Positions 28,075-37,027 of a DNA stretch of 64,000 nt are shown piece by piece. The position numbers and the translations under genes are program-made. The notes beneath the pieces are model-generated. The model ran no database searches, was not told the origin of the DNA, and worked only from the letters and a program-made list of their open reading frames with translations. The number at the start of each line of letters is the position of its first letter. The stretch's first letter is position 1. This DNA comes from Brevibacterium siliguriense (GTDB lineage Bacteria; Actinomycetota; Actinomycetes; Actinomycetales; Brevibacteriaceae): NCBI RefSeq assembly GCF_900105315.1, contig NZ_LT629766.1, positions 2,046,001 to 2,110,000 on the forward strand, given 5' to 3'.

Positions 28075-29646
28075 TCAGCGGTCCGTGGCCAGTCGTCCTT
28101 CGCGGCGCAGCTGAGCGCGTTCGCTGAACCGAGTGACGGCGGGACGCTCGTCGCCGAGGACGAGACGATCGACCTGCAGGTCCGTGAGCTTCCTGTTGTG
28201 CCGGATGCGGGAGAGGAAGAACACGACACCGATGACGATCCAGACGGCCAGGGCGATGAGCGACTGCGGTCCCAGCGCTCCGGGTGAGCCCGGGATGAGC
28301 AGGAGCAGCATGAAGATGATCGCAATGACCGCTCCGACACCGGACAGGACCTTCTTCGTCGTCGAGTACATTCCCGGGAGAGCCTCTGGGTCCTGAGCCT
28401 CACGAGTGGGGCGGAAGATCCGGAAGGCGCACAGGCAGGTGTAGAGGTAGGCGATGGTGACACCGATCGAGGACATGTCGACGACCCAGGTCAGAGCTGC
28501 CCTGCCGAACCAGGGGCTGATGAGGCAGACGATGAGGACGGCGATGATCCCGATGTGCGGTGTCTTGTGCTTCGAATGCAAGCGGGCGAAGATCGGCGGA
28601 ATCATCTGCGCGCGGCCCATGGCCATGAGCACGCGGCTGGCCGAGACGTAGAAACCGTTGAGGCCGGTGCTCACACCCATCGTGATGGCGATTGCCAGCA
28701 GCAGGAGGCCCGAACCGCCGATGACGCCGGTGACCGCTTCAGCCGTTCCCCACGCGGAACCGGAAGTTGCCAGTGCCTGCCACGGTTCGGCCATGGAGAC
28801 CGAGACGATCATCGCCATGTAGAGGGCGGCAGCTGTGACGATGGCGAGCACGATGAGGCGCAGCGCCTTGGCCGGAGAGAAGTCGAACTCCTCAGCGGCC
28901 TGGGGAACATTGTCGAAGCCGATGAATGCCCACGGGGCGATGGCGACGATGGCGATGATCGCGGCCACCGGACTGACACCATCGGGCAGTGCCGGCGACA
29001 TATTGGAGAGATGGGTCGTCGGGCTCGCGATAACGGAGATGATGATCGCACAGACTGCGATGATCATGAGTACGCAGGCCCAGTATTGGACCCGACCCGA
29101 CAGTGCGGTGCCGCGGATATTGAGGACGGCGAAGACGACGAGCGCGGTGATCGAGACGCCGATCTCCGGCAGATAGACATCCCAGCCGGCGACGGTGTAC
29201 AGATACCCCTGCTCCATGACCGAAGGCATGATCTTGCGGAACAGCAGAGCTAATGCCGACGCGTTGAGCGCGACGATGCAGACGTAGCCGAGAGTGAGGA
29301 ACCAGCCGGCGAAGAAGGCGTGGACGCGTCCGTAGCCGATGAGGGCGTAGGCCAACTCGCCTCCGGAGACGGGGAAAGTGCGGATGAGGAACCCGTAGCT
29401 GACGGCGATGATGAGCATGAGACCGGCGCCGAGGGCAAAGCCGACGAGGGTGCCCAAGGGGCCGCCCATAGCCAGCCAGTCGGTGGGAAGGATGAACGCA
29501 CCCCACCCGACCGCCGAGCCGAGCGCGATGGCGAAGACCCAGCGCGGTTTGAGCGTCTTGGCCATCCTCTCTGGCTGCTGTCCGTCTCCGGCCGCCGGTG
29601 GCTCGGAGGTGACATTCTGAGGTGGGTTCTCTATCGATTTCGACAT
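28075..29646 (-). CDS. APC-superfamily amino acid permease, probable taurine importer
   Basis: A 523-residue integral membrane protein with about 12 hydrophobic segments. The first, after the basic KTLKPRWVFAIALGSAVGWG, has the glycine-rich APC helix-1 signature (GSAVGWGAFILPTDWLA). A charged tail of about 50 residues follows the last helix. APC carriers exchange or co-transport amino acids, amines and related compounds. It is the last gene of the tpa-pta operon, 15 nt after pta, so taurine or a related amine is the natural candidate. An ethanolamine- or amino-acid-type carrier cannot be excluded from sequence alone. Confidence 0.82.
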   Translation of the reverse strand: MSKSIENPPQNVTSEPPAAGDGQQPERMAKTLKPRWVFAIALGSAVGWGAFILPTDWLAMGGPLGTLVGFALGAGLMLIIAVSYGFLIRTFPVSGGELAYALIGYGRVHAFFAGWFLTLGYVCIVALNASALALLFRKIMPSVMEQGYLYTVAGWDVYLPEIGVSITALVVFAVLNIRGTALSGRVQYWACVLMIIAVCAIIISVIASPTTHLSNMSPALPDGVSPVAAIIAIVAIAPWAFIGFDNVPQAAEEFDFSPAKALRLIVLAIVTAAALYMAMIVSVSMAEPWQALATSGSAWGTAEAVTGVIGGSGLLLLAIAITMGVSTGLNGFYVSASRVLMAMGRAQMIPPIFARLHSKHKTPHIGIIAVLIVCLISPWFGRAALTWVVDMSSIGVTIAYLYTCLCAFRIFRPTREAQDPEALPGMYSTTKKVLSGVGAVIAIIFMLLLLIPGSPGALGPQSLIALAVWIVIGVVFFLSRIRHNRKLTDLQVDRLVLGDERPAVTRFSERAQLRREGRLATDR

Positions 29647-29661
29647 GGCACCTTACTTTCG

Positions 29662-30765
29662 TCACTTCTCTGTGAAGGTATGGGCAGTGGATTTCGTCGG
29701 ATGCTGGGCGCTCGCCGCGGGGGTGAGCGCCTGCAGGCACGTGATGAGGCCGACGTTGATGATGTCGGATACGCTCGCCCCACGGGAGAGGTCGTTGATC
29801 GGGGCCGCGAGTCCTTGGAGCAGCGGGCCGTAGGCGTGTGCTCCGCCGAGGCGTTCGGCGATCTTGTATCCGATGTTGCCCGCGGCGAGGTTCGGGAAGA
29901 CGAGCACGTTCGCGTGGCCGGCGACCGAGGATTCGGGGCATTTCGACTTCGCCACGGATTCGACGATGGCCGCGTCGAACTGGAGTTCGCCGTCGACATC
30001 GAGGCCGGGGTGGCTGCGGCGGATGTGCTCGGTGGCTGCTCTGACCCGATCGATGTCGGAGTGCTGAGCCGATCCCGCTGTTGAGAACGACAGCATCGCC
30101 ACGGAGGGCGCCAGGCCGGTGATCGCTGTGAACGTGTGTGCTGTGGCGACAGCGATCGCTGAGAGCTGCTGGTCATCGGGGACCGGGATGACCGCGCAAT
30201 CGCCGAATCCCAGGTAACTTCCGTCGCGCAGACGCATGAGGAACGAGGAGCTGAGCAGGGGCGCATCCGGAGCGAGACCGACGACGGCCAATCCCGCCCG
30301 GATGACATCGGCAGTGGGCCGATCCGCGCCGGCGACGGCGGCTTCGGCCAATCCTTCTCTGACGGCTGCAGCGGCGAGGAAGACGGGGTCGGTCAGCCAT
30401 TGCGCGGCCAGTTCAGGATGCTTCCTCTGCGCACTGGATCGGATTCTTTCGCCGGCTGGACCGGCCGCGAGGTTCCTGGGGTCTTCGACGGACCATCCGT
30501 CGGCAGCGGCGATGCCCAGCCATTTCGCACGGTGGCGAACCTCATGGGCATCGCCGATCAGGACTGGGTGGACGCCCGCCTCGGCGAGGGCGCCGGCAGC
30601 GCGAAGGACACGTTCGTCGTGAGACTCGGCGAGGACGATCCTCGGCCGTGGTCCCTCTCCACACAGGTCGAGCACCCGGTCGAGGAGCATCGGGTCGATC
30701 GAGACGGACTCGAGCTCGGCTTCGACGGTGGGGGTGCGGTCGCGCGCTGCCGGCGTCTTCAACAT
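29662..30765 (-). CDS. pta: Phosphate acetyltransferase
   Basis: A 367-residue Pta of the short type (no N-terminal DRTGG regulatory domain). Conserved blocks include PRIVLAESHDERVLRAA near residue 41, VAGADRPTADVIRAGL near 147, SSSFLMRL, HSDIDRVRAATE, DGELQFDAAIV near 255 and VLVFPNLAAGNIGYKIAERL near 285. It converts acetyl phosphate (from Xsc) and CoA to acetyl-CoA. The ATG at 30765 lies 10 nt after the tpa stop. The long in-frame extension upstream would overlap tpa and is rejected. The position between tpa and the permease fits a taurine degradation operon. Confidence 0.88.
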   Translation of the reverse strand: MLKTPAARDRTPTVEAELESVSIDPMLLDRVLDLCGEGPRPRIVLAESHDERVLRAAGALAEAGVHPVLIGDAHEVRHRAKWLGIAAADGWSVEDPRNLAAGPAGERIRSSAQRKHPELAAQWLTDPVFLAAAAVREGLAEAAVAGADRPTADVIRAGLAVVGLAPDAPLLSSSFLMRLRDGSYLGFGDCAVIPVPDDQQLSAIAVATAHTFTAITGLAPSVAMLSFSTAGSAQHSDIDRVRAATEHIRRSHPGLDVDGELQFDAAIVESVAKSKCPESSVAGHANVLVFPNLAAGNIGYKIAERLGGAHAYGPLLQGLAAPINDLSRGASVSDIINVGLITCLQALTPAASAQHPTKSTAHTFTEK

Positions 30766-30775
30766 GGTCCGAACC

Positions 30776-32167
30776 TCAGACCGCGGCCGACAGCGTGGAG
30801 ACGCCGAGGTGCTTGTCGACGGATCCCATGACGTGGTCGACCTTGTCGAGCAGATCGTCGAGGACGGCCTGGTCCGCGACCAGCGGCGGCGAGAGCACGA
30901 GCATCGTGGCACCGCGGTTGTCGGGTCGAGTGATGAGTCCGACCTCCTTCATCGACTTCGGGATGACTTCGGTGAGCACCTGCTTCGACGCATCTGGGGT
31001 GAGTTCGGCACCGGTGTCTCGGTCAGCCATCATCTCGATGGCGTAGAAGAATCCGGTGCCACGGTACTCCTTGATGCACCGGTAGGAGTCGGTGATTCGG
31101 TCGAGGCCGTTCTGGAAGTAGGGTGCGAGGCTGCGGACATTGCCGGGGACATTCTCCTCTTCCAGCGCGATGAGGTTGGCGGTGGCGACCGCGGTGGCCA
31201 CCGGATGACCACCCCAGGTGGCTCCGTGGGTGAAAGTCCCGGCATCGGGCGAGTCGAGCAGGGCCTCTGCGAGCGGCTTGCGGATGATGACTCCGCCGAG
31301 GGGCATGTAGCCCGAGGTCGAACCCTTGGCGAAGGTGATGAGGTCGGGCACGACGTCGAATTTGATCGAACCGAACCATTCGCCCAGTCGCCCGAACCCG
31401 GTGATCACTTCGTCGGCGACGAGGAGGATTCCGTGTTCGTCGCAGATCTTCCGCAGCTCCTGCCAGTAGCCCTCCGGCGGTACGAGTGCTCCTCGCGAGT
31501 TCTGGACGGGCTCCGCGAACAGTGCGGCGAAGGTGTCTCCGCCTTCCCGTTCGATGAGTTCTCTGATGGCCTGGATCGAGGGCAGGTCGGCGGCGGTGCC
31601 CCCGGTCGGGACCTCTTCTCCCAAAGTGTTCGGCACGTGGAAGACTCCGGGCATGAGTTCGCCGAAAGGCTCCTTGTAGGCGGGGATGCCCGTAACGGCG
31701 AGGGCACCGAGGGTGGTGCCGTGGTAGGCCATGTCCCTGGCGATGATCTTCGTGCGTTCGGGCTGTCCCTGCGACCGGTGGTATTGGCGAGCGAACTTCA
31801 CAGCGGACTCAACGGCCTCGGATCCGGAATTCACGAAGAAGACGGTGTCGAGGTCACCCGGGGCGTGGCCGGCGATGCGAGTGGCTGCATCCACGGCTGC
31901 GGGATGGGCCGAACCCCAGTTCGTCCAGTACGCGAGCTTGCTCATCTGCTCGTAGGCCGCCTGAGGGATGTCCTGGCGTCCGTGGCCGATGTTTGCACAG
32001 AACAGGCCGGCCAGACCGTCGAGGTACTGGTCTCCTCGTTCGTCGGTGAGGTAACTTCCGTGCCCTTCGACGATGATCGGAAGATCGTCGTCATTCCACA
32101 CTTTGCCGGTGGTGAAGTGGGGAAAAAGATGCTGCTGGGCACGATTTGCATAATCCGAGATCGTCAC
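30776..32167 (-). CDS. tpa: Taurine--pyruvate aminotransferase
   Basis: A 463-residue class-III PLP aminotransferase. Family blocks are LDGLAGLFCANIGHGR near residue 48, VFFVNSGSEAVESAVKFAR near 110, ARDMAYHGTTLGAL near 145, LLVADEVITGFGRLGEW near 250 and the PLP lysine in ITFAKGSTSGYMPLGG near 285. It transfers the amino group of taurine to pyruvate, giving sulfoacetaldehyde (the Xsc substrate) and alanine. The GTG at 32167 follows GGAGGG, and the protein starts at the family's usual TISDYANRAQQHLFPHFT-like N-terminus. Linkage to pta and proximity of xsc support taurine as substrate over omega-amino acids. Confidence 0.85.
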   Translation of the reverse strand: MTISDYANRAQQHLFPHFTTGKVWNDDDLPIIVEGHGSYLTDERGDQYLDGLAGLFCANIGHGRQDIPQAAYEQMSKLAYWTNWGSAHPAAVDAATRIAGHAPGDLDTVFFVNSGSEAVESAVKFARQYHRSQGQPERTKIIARDMAYHGTTLGALAVTGIPAYKEPFGELMPGVFHVPNTLGEEVPTGGTAADLPSIQAIRELIEREGGDTFAALFAEPVQNSRGALVPPEGYWQELRKICDEHGILLVADEVITGFGRLGEWFGSIKFDVVPDLITFAKGSTSGYMPLGGVIIRKPLAEALLDSPDAGTFTHGATWGGHPVATAVATANLIALEEENVPGNVRSLAPYFQNGLDRITDSYRCIKEYRGTGFFYAIEMMADRDTGAELTPDASKQVLTEVIPKSMKEVGLITRPDNRGATMLVLSPPLVADQAVLDDLLDKVDHVMGSVDKHLGVSTLSAAV

Positions 32168-32263
32168 GCGAACCCTCCATTCGAACTGTCTGGGTCGGTA
32201 CGTCGAGGCGTTCCGACTCCGGCACTCCTTCGTTGGTGTGCTTGACATCACTCTCGTGGAGAT

Positions 32264-32285
32264 CTGGTTCCCAATGAAGACCCAG
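32264..32285. promoter_or_regulatory. Candidate operator in the tpa promoter region
   Basis: CTGGTT (32264-32269) and ACCCAG (32280-32285) form an imperfect inverted repeat, 97-118 nt upstream of the tpa start and 40 nt after the MocR stop. A MocR regulator of taurine genes often binds its promoter region, so this is a candidate TauR-type site. The symmetry is weak. Confidence 0.25.
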
Positions 32286-32324
32286 TCCGATATGAGTTCT
32301 TTGGTGCCAGTTGTCGATGGAAGG

Positions 32325-33833
32325 TCAGCGGTCCCCGATGACGGCGTCGATCGCCTCGGCGAGGATCCGCACACCGGGTTCGATGGATTCGAGGTCGATG
32401 GCCGCGAAGCCGAGTCGGAAGTTGTTGCGGTGGGCGTCGGGGGAGAGGAAGAACGGATCGCCGCGTTCGATCACGACGCCTCGGCGCAGGCATTCTTCGG
32501 CGAGGAGTCTCGCATCGAGATGCGCAGGGGCTTCGATCCACACGCTGACCCCTCCGGCGGGGAAGGGCACGGTCCACGGCAGGTGATGGTCGAGTGCGGC
32601 TGTCAGGGTCTCCCATTTCTTACGCAGCTGGGTGCGGCGGCGCGAAATCGTTCGGTGGTATTGGCCGGATTCGATGAGCAGCGCCATGGCTCGTTGGGTG
32701 TGTCCCGGGACGTGGCGGATGGAATAGCGTCTGTGCCTGCGCATGCGCCTGATGAGTTCGGGTTCCGCAACGATGTAACCCAGTCGCAGGCCGGGGGCGA
32801 GGAATTTGGAGAATGAGCCCAGATAGATCACGTGCTCGGAACTGGGCAGGGCCTTGAGCGCGGGGGTGGGTTTGCCTCGGTATCGGAACTCCGAATCGTA
32901 GTCGTCTTCGATGATGAGCGAGTCCGAATCACGCATGTGAGTCAGCAGCTGCGTTCGACGCGAGGAATCGAGGGTGACGTTTGTGGGGCTGTGGTGGCTG
33001 GGGGTGACGTAGACGAGGTCGAGCCGGCTCGGCGGTGGGATCATGCCCCGATCGTCGACCTTCAACGGAAACAGTTGGCCGCCGACTCGGGCGAAGGCAT
33101 GTTTGGCGTCGACGTATCCGGGATCTTCGACGCCGACGGTGGTGTCCGGCCCGACGAGCAGCTGTGCCAGGAGGTCGAGTCCCTGTTGGGATCCTGCTGT
33201 GACGAGTACATTCTCTGTATCGACATGGATGCCGCGGCTCGGCAGAACTCGCTGGCACAGCAGTTTGACCAGCAGCGGATCGTCTTCGTCTATGGCGTCG
33301 CGGACGGAGAACGGCAGATGCTCGGGTTCCATGGCGGTGCGCAGGGCCTTGGCCCACGCAAGTCGGGGGAATTCGTCGGGGTCGACTTGGCCGGCGACGA
33401 ATGGGTAAGGGTAGTTCTGCCAGTTCTTCGTCTTCGTGATCTCCGGCAGGTGGATGTCGCGGACGGGCCTGATCTTCTGCTCCCAGTCGATAGAACCGGC
33501 GGCAGGTTCGGATCCCTCCTCCTCATGGCGGCGCTCGGCGAGCAGCCGGCTGTTGACGAAGTGACCGCTGCGTGGACGGGCTTCGATGAGTCCGGTGGCG
33601 ACGAGTTCCTGGATCGCGGCATTGACGGTGTTGCGCGAGAGCCCGAGTTCATGTGCCAGGTCTCGTGACGAGGGCAGTGCCACATCTGGGCTGTAGGCAC
33701 CGGAGAGGATCTGGTGTTCGAGCGCTCTGCGCAGCTGCCGGTAGAGCGGTTCCTTCGAAGCCGGAGAGATCTCGATCGGTGATCGGGCGGGGTAGCCGAG
33801 GGCGGGTTCGGCGCTGTGGTCGCGGGAGATCAT
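32325..33833 (-). CDS. MocR/GntR-type regulator with aminotransferase domain (TauR-like)
   Basis: A 502-residue MocR protein. The N-terminal GntR winged helix (residues about 28-95: YRQLRRALEHQILSGAYSPD then LGLSRNTVNAAIQEL) is joined by a linker to a type-I aminotransferase domain. That domain has YVTPSHHSPTN near 275, IIEDDYDSEFRY near 305 and the PLP-lysine block YLGSFSKFLAPGLRLGY near 340. Such proteins bind PLP and an amine and regulate neighbouring genes; TauR controls taurine use. It sits directly upstream of tpa, 12 nt after the stress-protein gene, with no clear ribosome binding site of its own. The taurine effector is inferred. Confidence 0.83.
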   Translation of the reverse strand: MISRDHSAEPALGYPARSPIEISPASKEPLYRQLRRALEHQILSGAYSPDVALPSSRDLAHELGLSRNTVNAAIQELVATGLIEARPRSGHFVNSRLLAERRHEEEGSEPAAGSIDWEQKIRPVRDIHLPEITKTKNWQNYPYPFVAGQVDPDEFPRLAWAKALRTAMEPEHLPFSVRDAIDEDDPLLVKLLCQRVLPSRGIHVDTENVLVTAGSQQGLDLLAQLLVGPDTTVGVEDPGYVDAKHAFARVGGQLFPLKVDDRGMIPPPSRLDLVYVTPSHHSPTNVTLDSSRRTQLLTHMRDSDSLIIEDDYDSEFRYRGKPTPALKALPSSEHVIYLGSFSKFLAPGLRLGYIVAEPELIRRMRRHRRYSIRHVPGHTQRAMALLIESGQYHRTISRRRTQLRKKWETLTAALDHHLPWTVPFPAGGVSVWIEAPAHLDARLLAEECLRRGVVIERGDPFFLSPDAHRNNFRLGFAAIDLESIEPGVRILAEAIDAVIGDR

Positions 33834-33845
33834 ATCTGTGTCGGT

Positions 33846-34739
33846 TCAGACGGAGAGGTCTTTGTCGGGAGCGATGTCGGGAGCGGGGTAGCGAGGGACG
33901 ACGACCATGGGGACCGGGAGGCTGCGCAGCATTTTGTTGGCCGTGGCGCCGAGGAACAGCGACTTCGGTTGTGCCAGCCGGCTGGAACCGATGATGACGA
34001 TCTCGCTGTCGTCCCAGCTCAGCCTTTCGACCGCGGAGTCGACGGACCGCCCGTGGGCGACATCGACCATGACTTCGACCGCGTCGTCGACCTGCTGGGA
34101 CGCGCTCAGCAGCAGCGCTCGCGCGTGGTCGGCGGGAGACCGTCCGTCCGGTGTGTTCGGGGACGAGTCCAAGCCGATGAGTGAGATGAGTCGCAGCGGG
34201 ACGTCGTGTCGGACCGATGAGCTGATGGATACGTCGAGGACTGCGTCGGCACCGACTCGTGTTCCCATCGCACAGGTGAGTCGTGTCAGTCTGCTCGGAG
34301 GGAGGTAACCCGAAGGTGCGAGGGCCACCGGCACGGAGGCCGAATGGAGCAGGGCATTGGCGACGGACCCCACCGTGAACCGGCGGAACGGGCCGCGGCT
34401 GGCTGCGCCGACGATGATGAGGTCACAAGGCCCGGTGGACGCGATTTCGAGCAGACCTTCAGCCATTGATTCAGCGAAGTGGACGGTGACAGTGGACCTG
34501 ATCGACTTGGGAATGAGGTCGCTGACCTTGGCGAGACCCTCCAGCGCTGAGTCCTTGCGCAGCTGTTGGAACTCGCGTTCCTGAGCTGACTGAGCATGGT
34601 CGGGCTGCGGCCCGCGAATAACATGGACGAGTTCGATGGCGACACTGTGCGGGGCAACGACGGAGCGTGCCAGAGTGAGGGCCAAAGAGACGGCATCTCT
34701 GTCGCGTCTGTCCAAAGTGATTCCGACGACGTAACGCAT
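33846..34739 (-). CDS. Universal stress protein with two tandem Usp domains
   Basis: A 297-residue protein of two Usp folds. The first runs from MRYVVGITLDRRDRDA to DLIIVGAASRGPFRRFTVGSVANALLHSASVPVAL near residues 118-150, with the G-x2-G-x9-GS nucleotide-binding pattern (GAASRG...GSVAN). The second ends with IVIIGSSRLAQPKSLFLGATANKML and PMVVVP near 260-285. It probably binds ATP and acts in stress physiology. The ATG at 34739 follows AAAGGAGA. It lies 12 nt upstream of the MocR gene, so both may be co-transcribed; a link with taurine use is not evident. Confidence 0.82.
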   Translation of the reverse strand: MRYVVGITLDRRDRDAVSLALTLARSVVAPHSVAIELVHVIRGPQPDHAQSAQEREFQQLRKDSALEGLAKVSDLIPKSIRSTVTVHFAESMAEGLLEIASTGPCDLIIVGAASRGPFRRFTVGSVANALLHSASVPVALAPSGYLPPSRLTRLTCAMGTRVGADAVLDVSISSSVRHDVPLRLISLIGLDSSPNTPDGRSPADHARALLLSASQQVDDAVEVMVDVAHGRSVDSAVERLSWDDSEIVIIGSSRLAQPKSLFLGATANKMLRSLPVPMVVVPRYPAPDIAPDKDLSV

Positions 34740-34860
34740 TGAGTCTCCTTTGACCTGGTGCTCTGTAACTAAGGCGGGCGCTCTGCGGTGCCCCAAGTCG
34801 ACTATAGGTGAGGCCTCTGACCGTCGACAAAGCGCAGGTCAGTCGACTGAGGAGTCTTCC

Positions 34861-35643
34861 TCACATGGAGAGCGGATGGTCGACGGGCAAGAACCGAGAG
34901 ACCTCCTGCGCCGCTCGGACTGCATCGGCACCCAATGTGATGAGGCGGGCGTCGTCCATCCTCACTGTCGGTCCCTGGATGACGATGGCGGCCTGCGCTT
35001 GGCCAGTCGCATCGAGGACCGGCGCTCCGACACAGCGAACTCCGTCCACGTTCTCCTGATCGTCGATGCTGAATCCTCGTTCGCGTGTGGCACGCACGGC
35101 GGACCGGGCATCGTCGCGAGTGCCCAGAGTGTTCGCTGTGACCGGTTCGAGCCGATCGGGAAGCGAGTCGAAGTACTCGTCTGCATTGTCCGAGAACGCA
35201 AGGATCACTTTGCCCGAGGCCGTGGCGTACAGAGGGAATCGTGCACCGACTCTTTGCACGAAGCGCAGGGGGAGGGTGGACTGGACACGAGTCATGACGA
35301 CCGATTCGCCGCCATCGCGGATGGCGAGATTGACTGATTCTTCGGTCATCTCGTTGAGCCGTTCCAAGAACGGGATCATCTTATCGATACCGAAGCTCCG
35401 CTGCGCCGCCTGGCCGAGGAGCACCGCCCCGCTGCCCAGGTAGTACTCGTCGTTCCACGGGTTCTGGGCGATGAGGCCCTCAGCAAGAAGCGCCTTCGCA
35501 ATGCGGTAGACGGTTCCGGAGGACAGCCCCAACTCCTCAGCGATGGAGGAGAGGGGCAGATCCGCCTCGGTGCCGGCCAGAAGCTTGAGGATGTTCAGCG
35601 CACGACCGACGGCCTGAGTGCCTGCTGGATGCCCATTCGCCAT
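34861..35643 (-). CDS. IclR-family transcriptional regulator
   Basis: A 260-residue IclR regulator. The winged helix is at residues about 10-65 (AVGRALNILKLLAGTEADLP, then LGLSSGTVYRIAKAL). The effector domain follows, with RVGARFPLYATASGKVILAF near 130-150 and GFSIDDQENVDGVRCVGAPV near 190-210. I chose the ATG at 35643, which gives the canonical N-terminus. An upstream GTG at 35691 would overlap the transporter gene. It is the last gene of the operon adh-MHS transporter-iclR and is the natural regulator of that operon, possibly through the ATGTGGG palindrome at 38318-38338. Confidence 0.83.
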   Translation of the reverse strand: MANGHPAGTQAVGRALNILKLLAGTEADLPLSSIAEELGLSSGTVYRIAKALLAEGLIAQNPWNDEYYLGSGAVLLGQAAQRSFGIDKMIPFLERLNEMTEESVNLAIRDGGESVVMTRVQSTLPLRFVQRVGARFPLYATASGKVILAFSDNADEYFDSLPDRLEPVTANTLGTRDDARSAVRATRERGFSIDDQENVDGVRCVGAPVLDATGQAQAAIVIQGPTVRMDDARLITLGADAVRAAQEVSRFLPVDHPLSM

Positions 35644-35656
35644 GGTGGTGAGCTTA

Positions 35657-37027
35657 TCAGGGGCCGACAGGCGCCTTGTGAGACCGCTCACGGTGCTTGT
35701 CGTCTTCCGTATCTTCGGTGAACATGTCTGTGCGTCGGATCAGCAGAGCCGACACCCCGCTGATCACCGTAACGGCGAGGACATAGGCCACGATCGACCC
35801 GATATGTCCGTCACCCTCTCGGAGAAGATAGGAGAGGATGAGCGGCGTCATCCCGGAGGCGACGATTCCAGAGATCTGGTAGACGACCGAGATTCCGCTG
35901 TATCGGGTCCACGTGGGGAACAGCTCGGCGAAGAGCGAGGCTTCCGGGGCATAGACGACCGGGTAGACGACACCGAGTACGATACCGATGCTGATGAAGA
36001 TCAACAGCGGATTTCCGGTGCCGATGAGCAGCAGCGTCGGGTAGGTGAGGATGCCCAGAGCGACGACGCCGAGAGCGTACATGCGCCGTCGGTCGAAGTG
36101 ATCGGACAGCCGACCCATGAGCGGGATGACTCCGACCATGATGATCGCACCGACCATGACCGCGGTCAGGATCGTTCCCTGGCTGACGTCCAGGCTCGTC
36201 GCGGCATAGGTGATGATGAATACGGCCCAGAGGTTGAACGCGACGCCTTCGGCCCAGCGCGCGCCCATTCCCAGAATGATGTTGCGTCGACTCTGCCTGT
36301 CCTTGGCCAGTTCCACGGCGGGGATGACCGCGCGAGCTTCTGCCTTCTCGAGCTTGGCGAAGGCCGGTGTCTCCATCACCTTCAGCCTGATGAAGAGGCC
36401 GACGCCGACGAGCACAGCACTGAACATGAAGGCGACTCGCCAACCCCAGCTGAGGAATGAAGCATCGGACATCACCCCGCCGAGGAACGCGAAGACACCT
36501 GTGCCGAGGACCAGACCGACCGCGAGGCCGATCTGAGGGAAGCTGCCGTAGAGGCCGCGCTTGCCTTTGGACGCGTACTCGACCGCCATCAGCACGGCTC
36601 CGCCCCATTCGCCGCCGACGGCGACGCCTTGAGCGATTCGGCAGATGACGAGGAGGAGGGGAGCGGCGAAGCCGATCATCGCGTGGGTGGGGATGACGCC
36701 GATGAGGAAGGTGGCGATACCCATGATCATCATGGTGGTGACCAGAGTCTTCTTCCGTCCGACTCGATCACCGATATGACCGAAGACCAGTCCGCCGACG
36801 GGCCGCGCAACGAATCCCACGGCGAAACTGGCGAAGGCGAGAATGGTGCCGATGAGGGGGTCGTCACTGGGGAAGTAGAGCTTGTTGAACACGAGCCCGG
36901 CGGCCATTCCGTAGAGGAAGAAGTCGTACCATTCGACGGTGGTCCCGACGATGCAGGACATCATGACGACGCGGATGTCCTTCTTCGTAAACGAGCTGAC
37001 GTCGGTTGGCTGAGGGTTCGAGTTCAT
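35657..37027 (-). CDS. MFS transporter, metabolite:H+ symporter (MHS) family
   Basis: A 456-residue, 12-helix transporter. The N-terminal IVGTTVEWYDFFLYGMAAGL is typical of the MHS subfamily (ShiA, ProP, KgtP relatives). The cytoplasmic motif GHIGDRVGRKKTLV is near residue 82, with a second copy-like GRLSDHFDRRRM in the middle. MHS carriers import organic acids or betaines with protons. It overlaps the iron alcohol dehydrogenase gene by 4 bp and is followed 13 nt later by the IclR gene. The imported substrate may therefore be a hydroxy acid or alcohol used by that dehydrogenase. Confidence 0.85.
   Translation of the reverse strand: MNSNPQPTDVSSFTKKDIRVVMMSCIVGTTVEWYDFFLYGMAAGLVFNKLYFPSDDPLIGTILAFASFAVGFVARPVGGLVFGHIGDRVGRKKTLVTTMMIMGIATFLIGVIPTHAMIGFAAPLLLVICRIAQGVAVGGEWGGAVLMAVEYASKGKRGLYGSFPQIGLAVGLVLGTGVFAFLGGVMSDASFLSWGWRVAFMFSAVLVGVGLFIRLKVMETPAFAKLEKAEARAVIPAVELAKDRQSRRNIILGMGARWAEGVAFNLWAVFIITYAATSLDVSQGTILTAVMVGAIIMVGVIPLMGRLSDHFDRRRMYALGVVALGILTYPTLLLIGTGNPLLIFISIGIVLGVVYPVVYAPEASLFAELFPTWTRYSGISVVYQISGIVASGMTPLILSYLLREGDGHIGSIVAYVLAVTVISGVSALLIRRTDMFTEDTEDDKHRERSHKAPVGP

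Noticed and set aside
30776..32374. A longer tpa starting at 32374
   Set aside because: The extra N-terminal residues are Ser/Arg/Thr-rich and unlike the family; the GTG at 32167 has a good ribosome binding site and yields the normal N-terminus.
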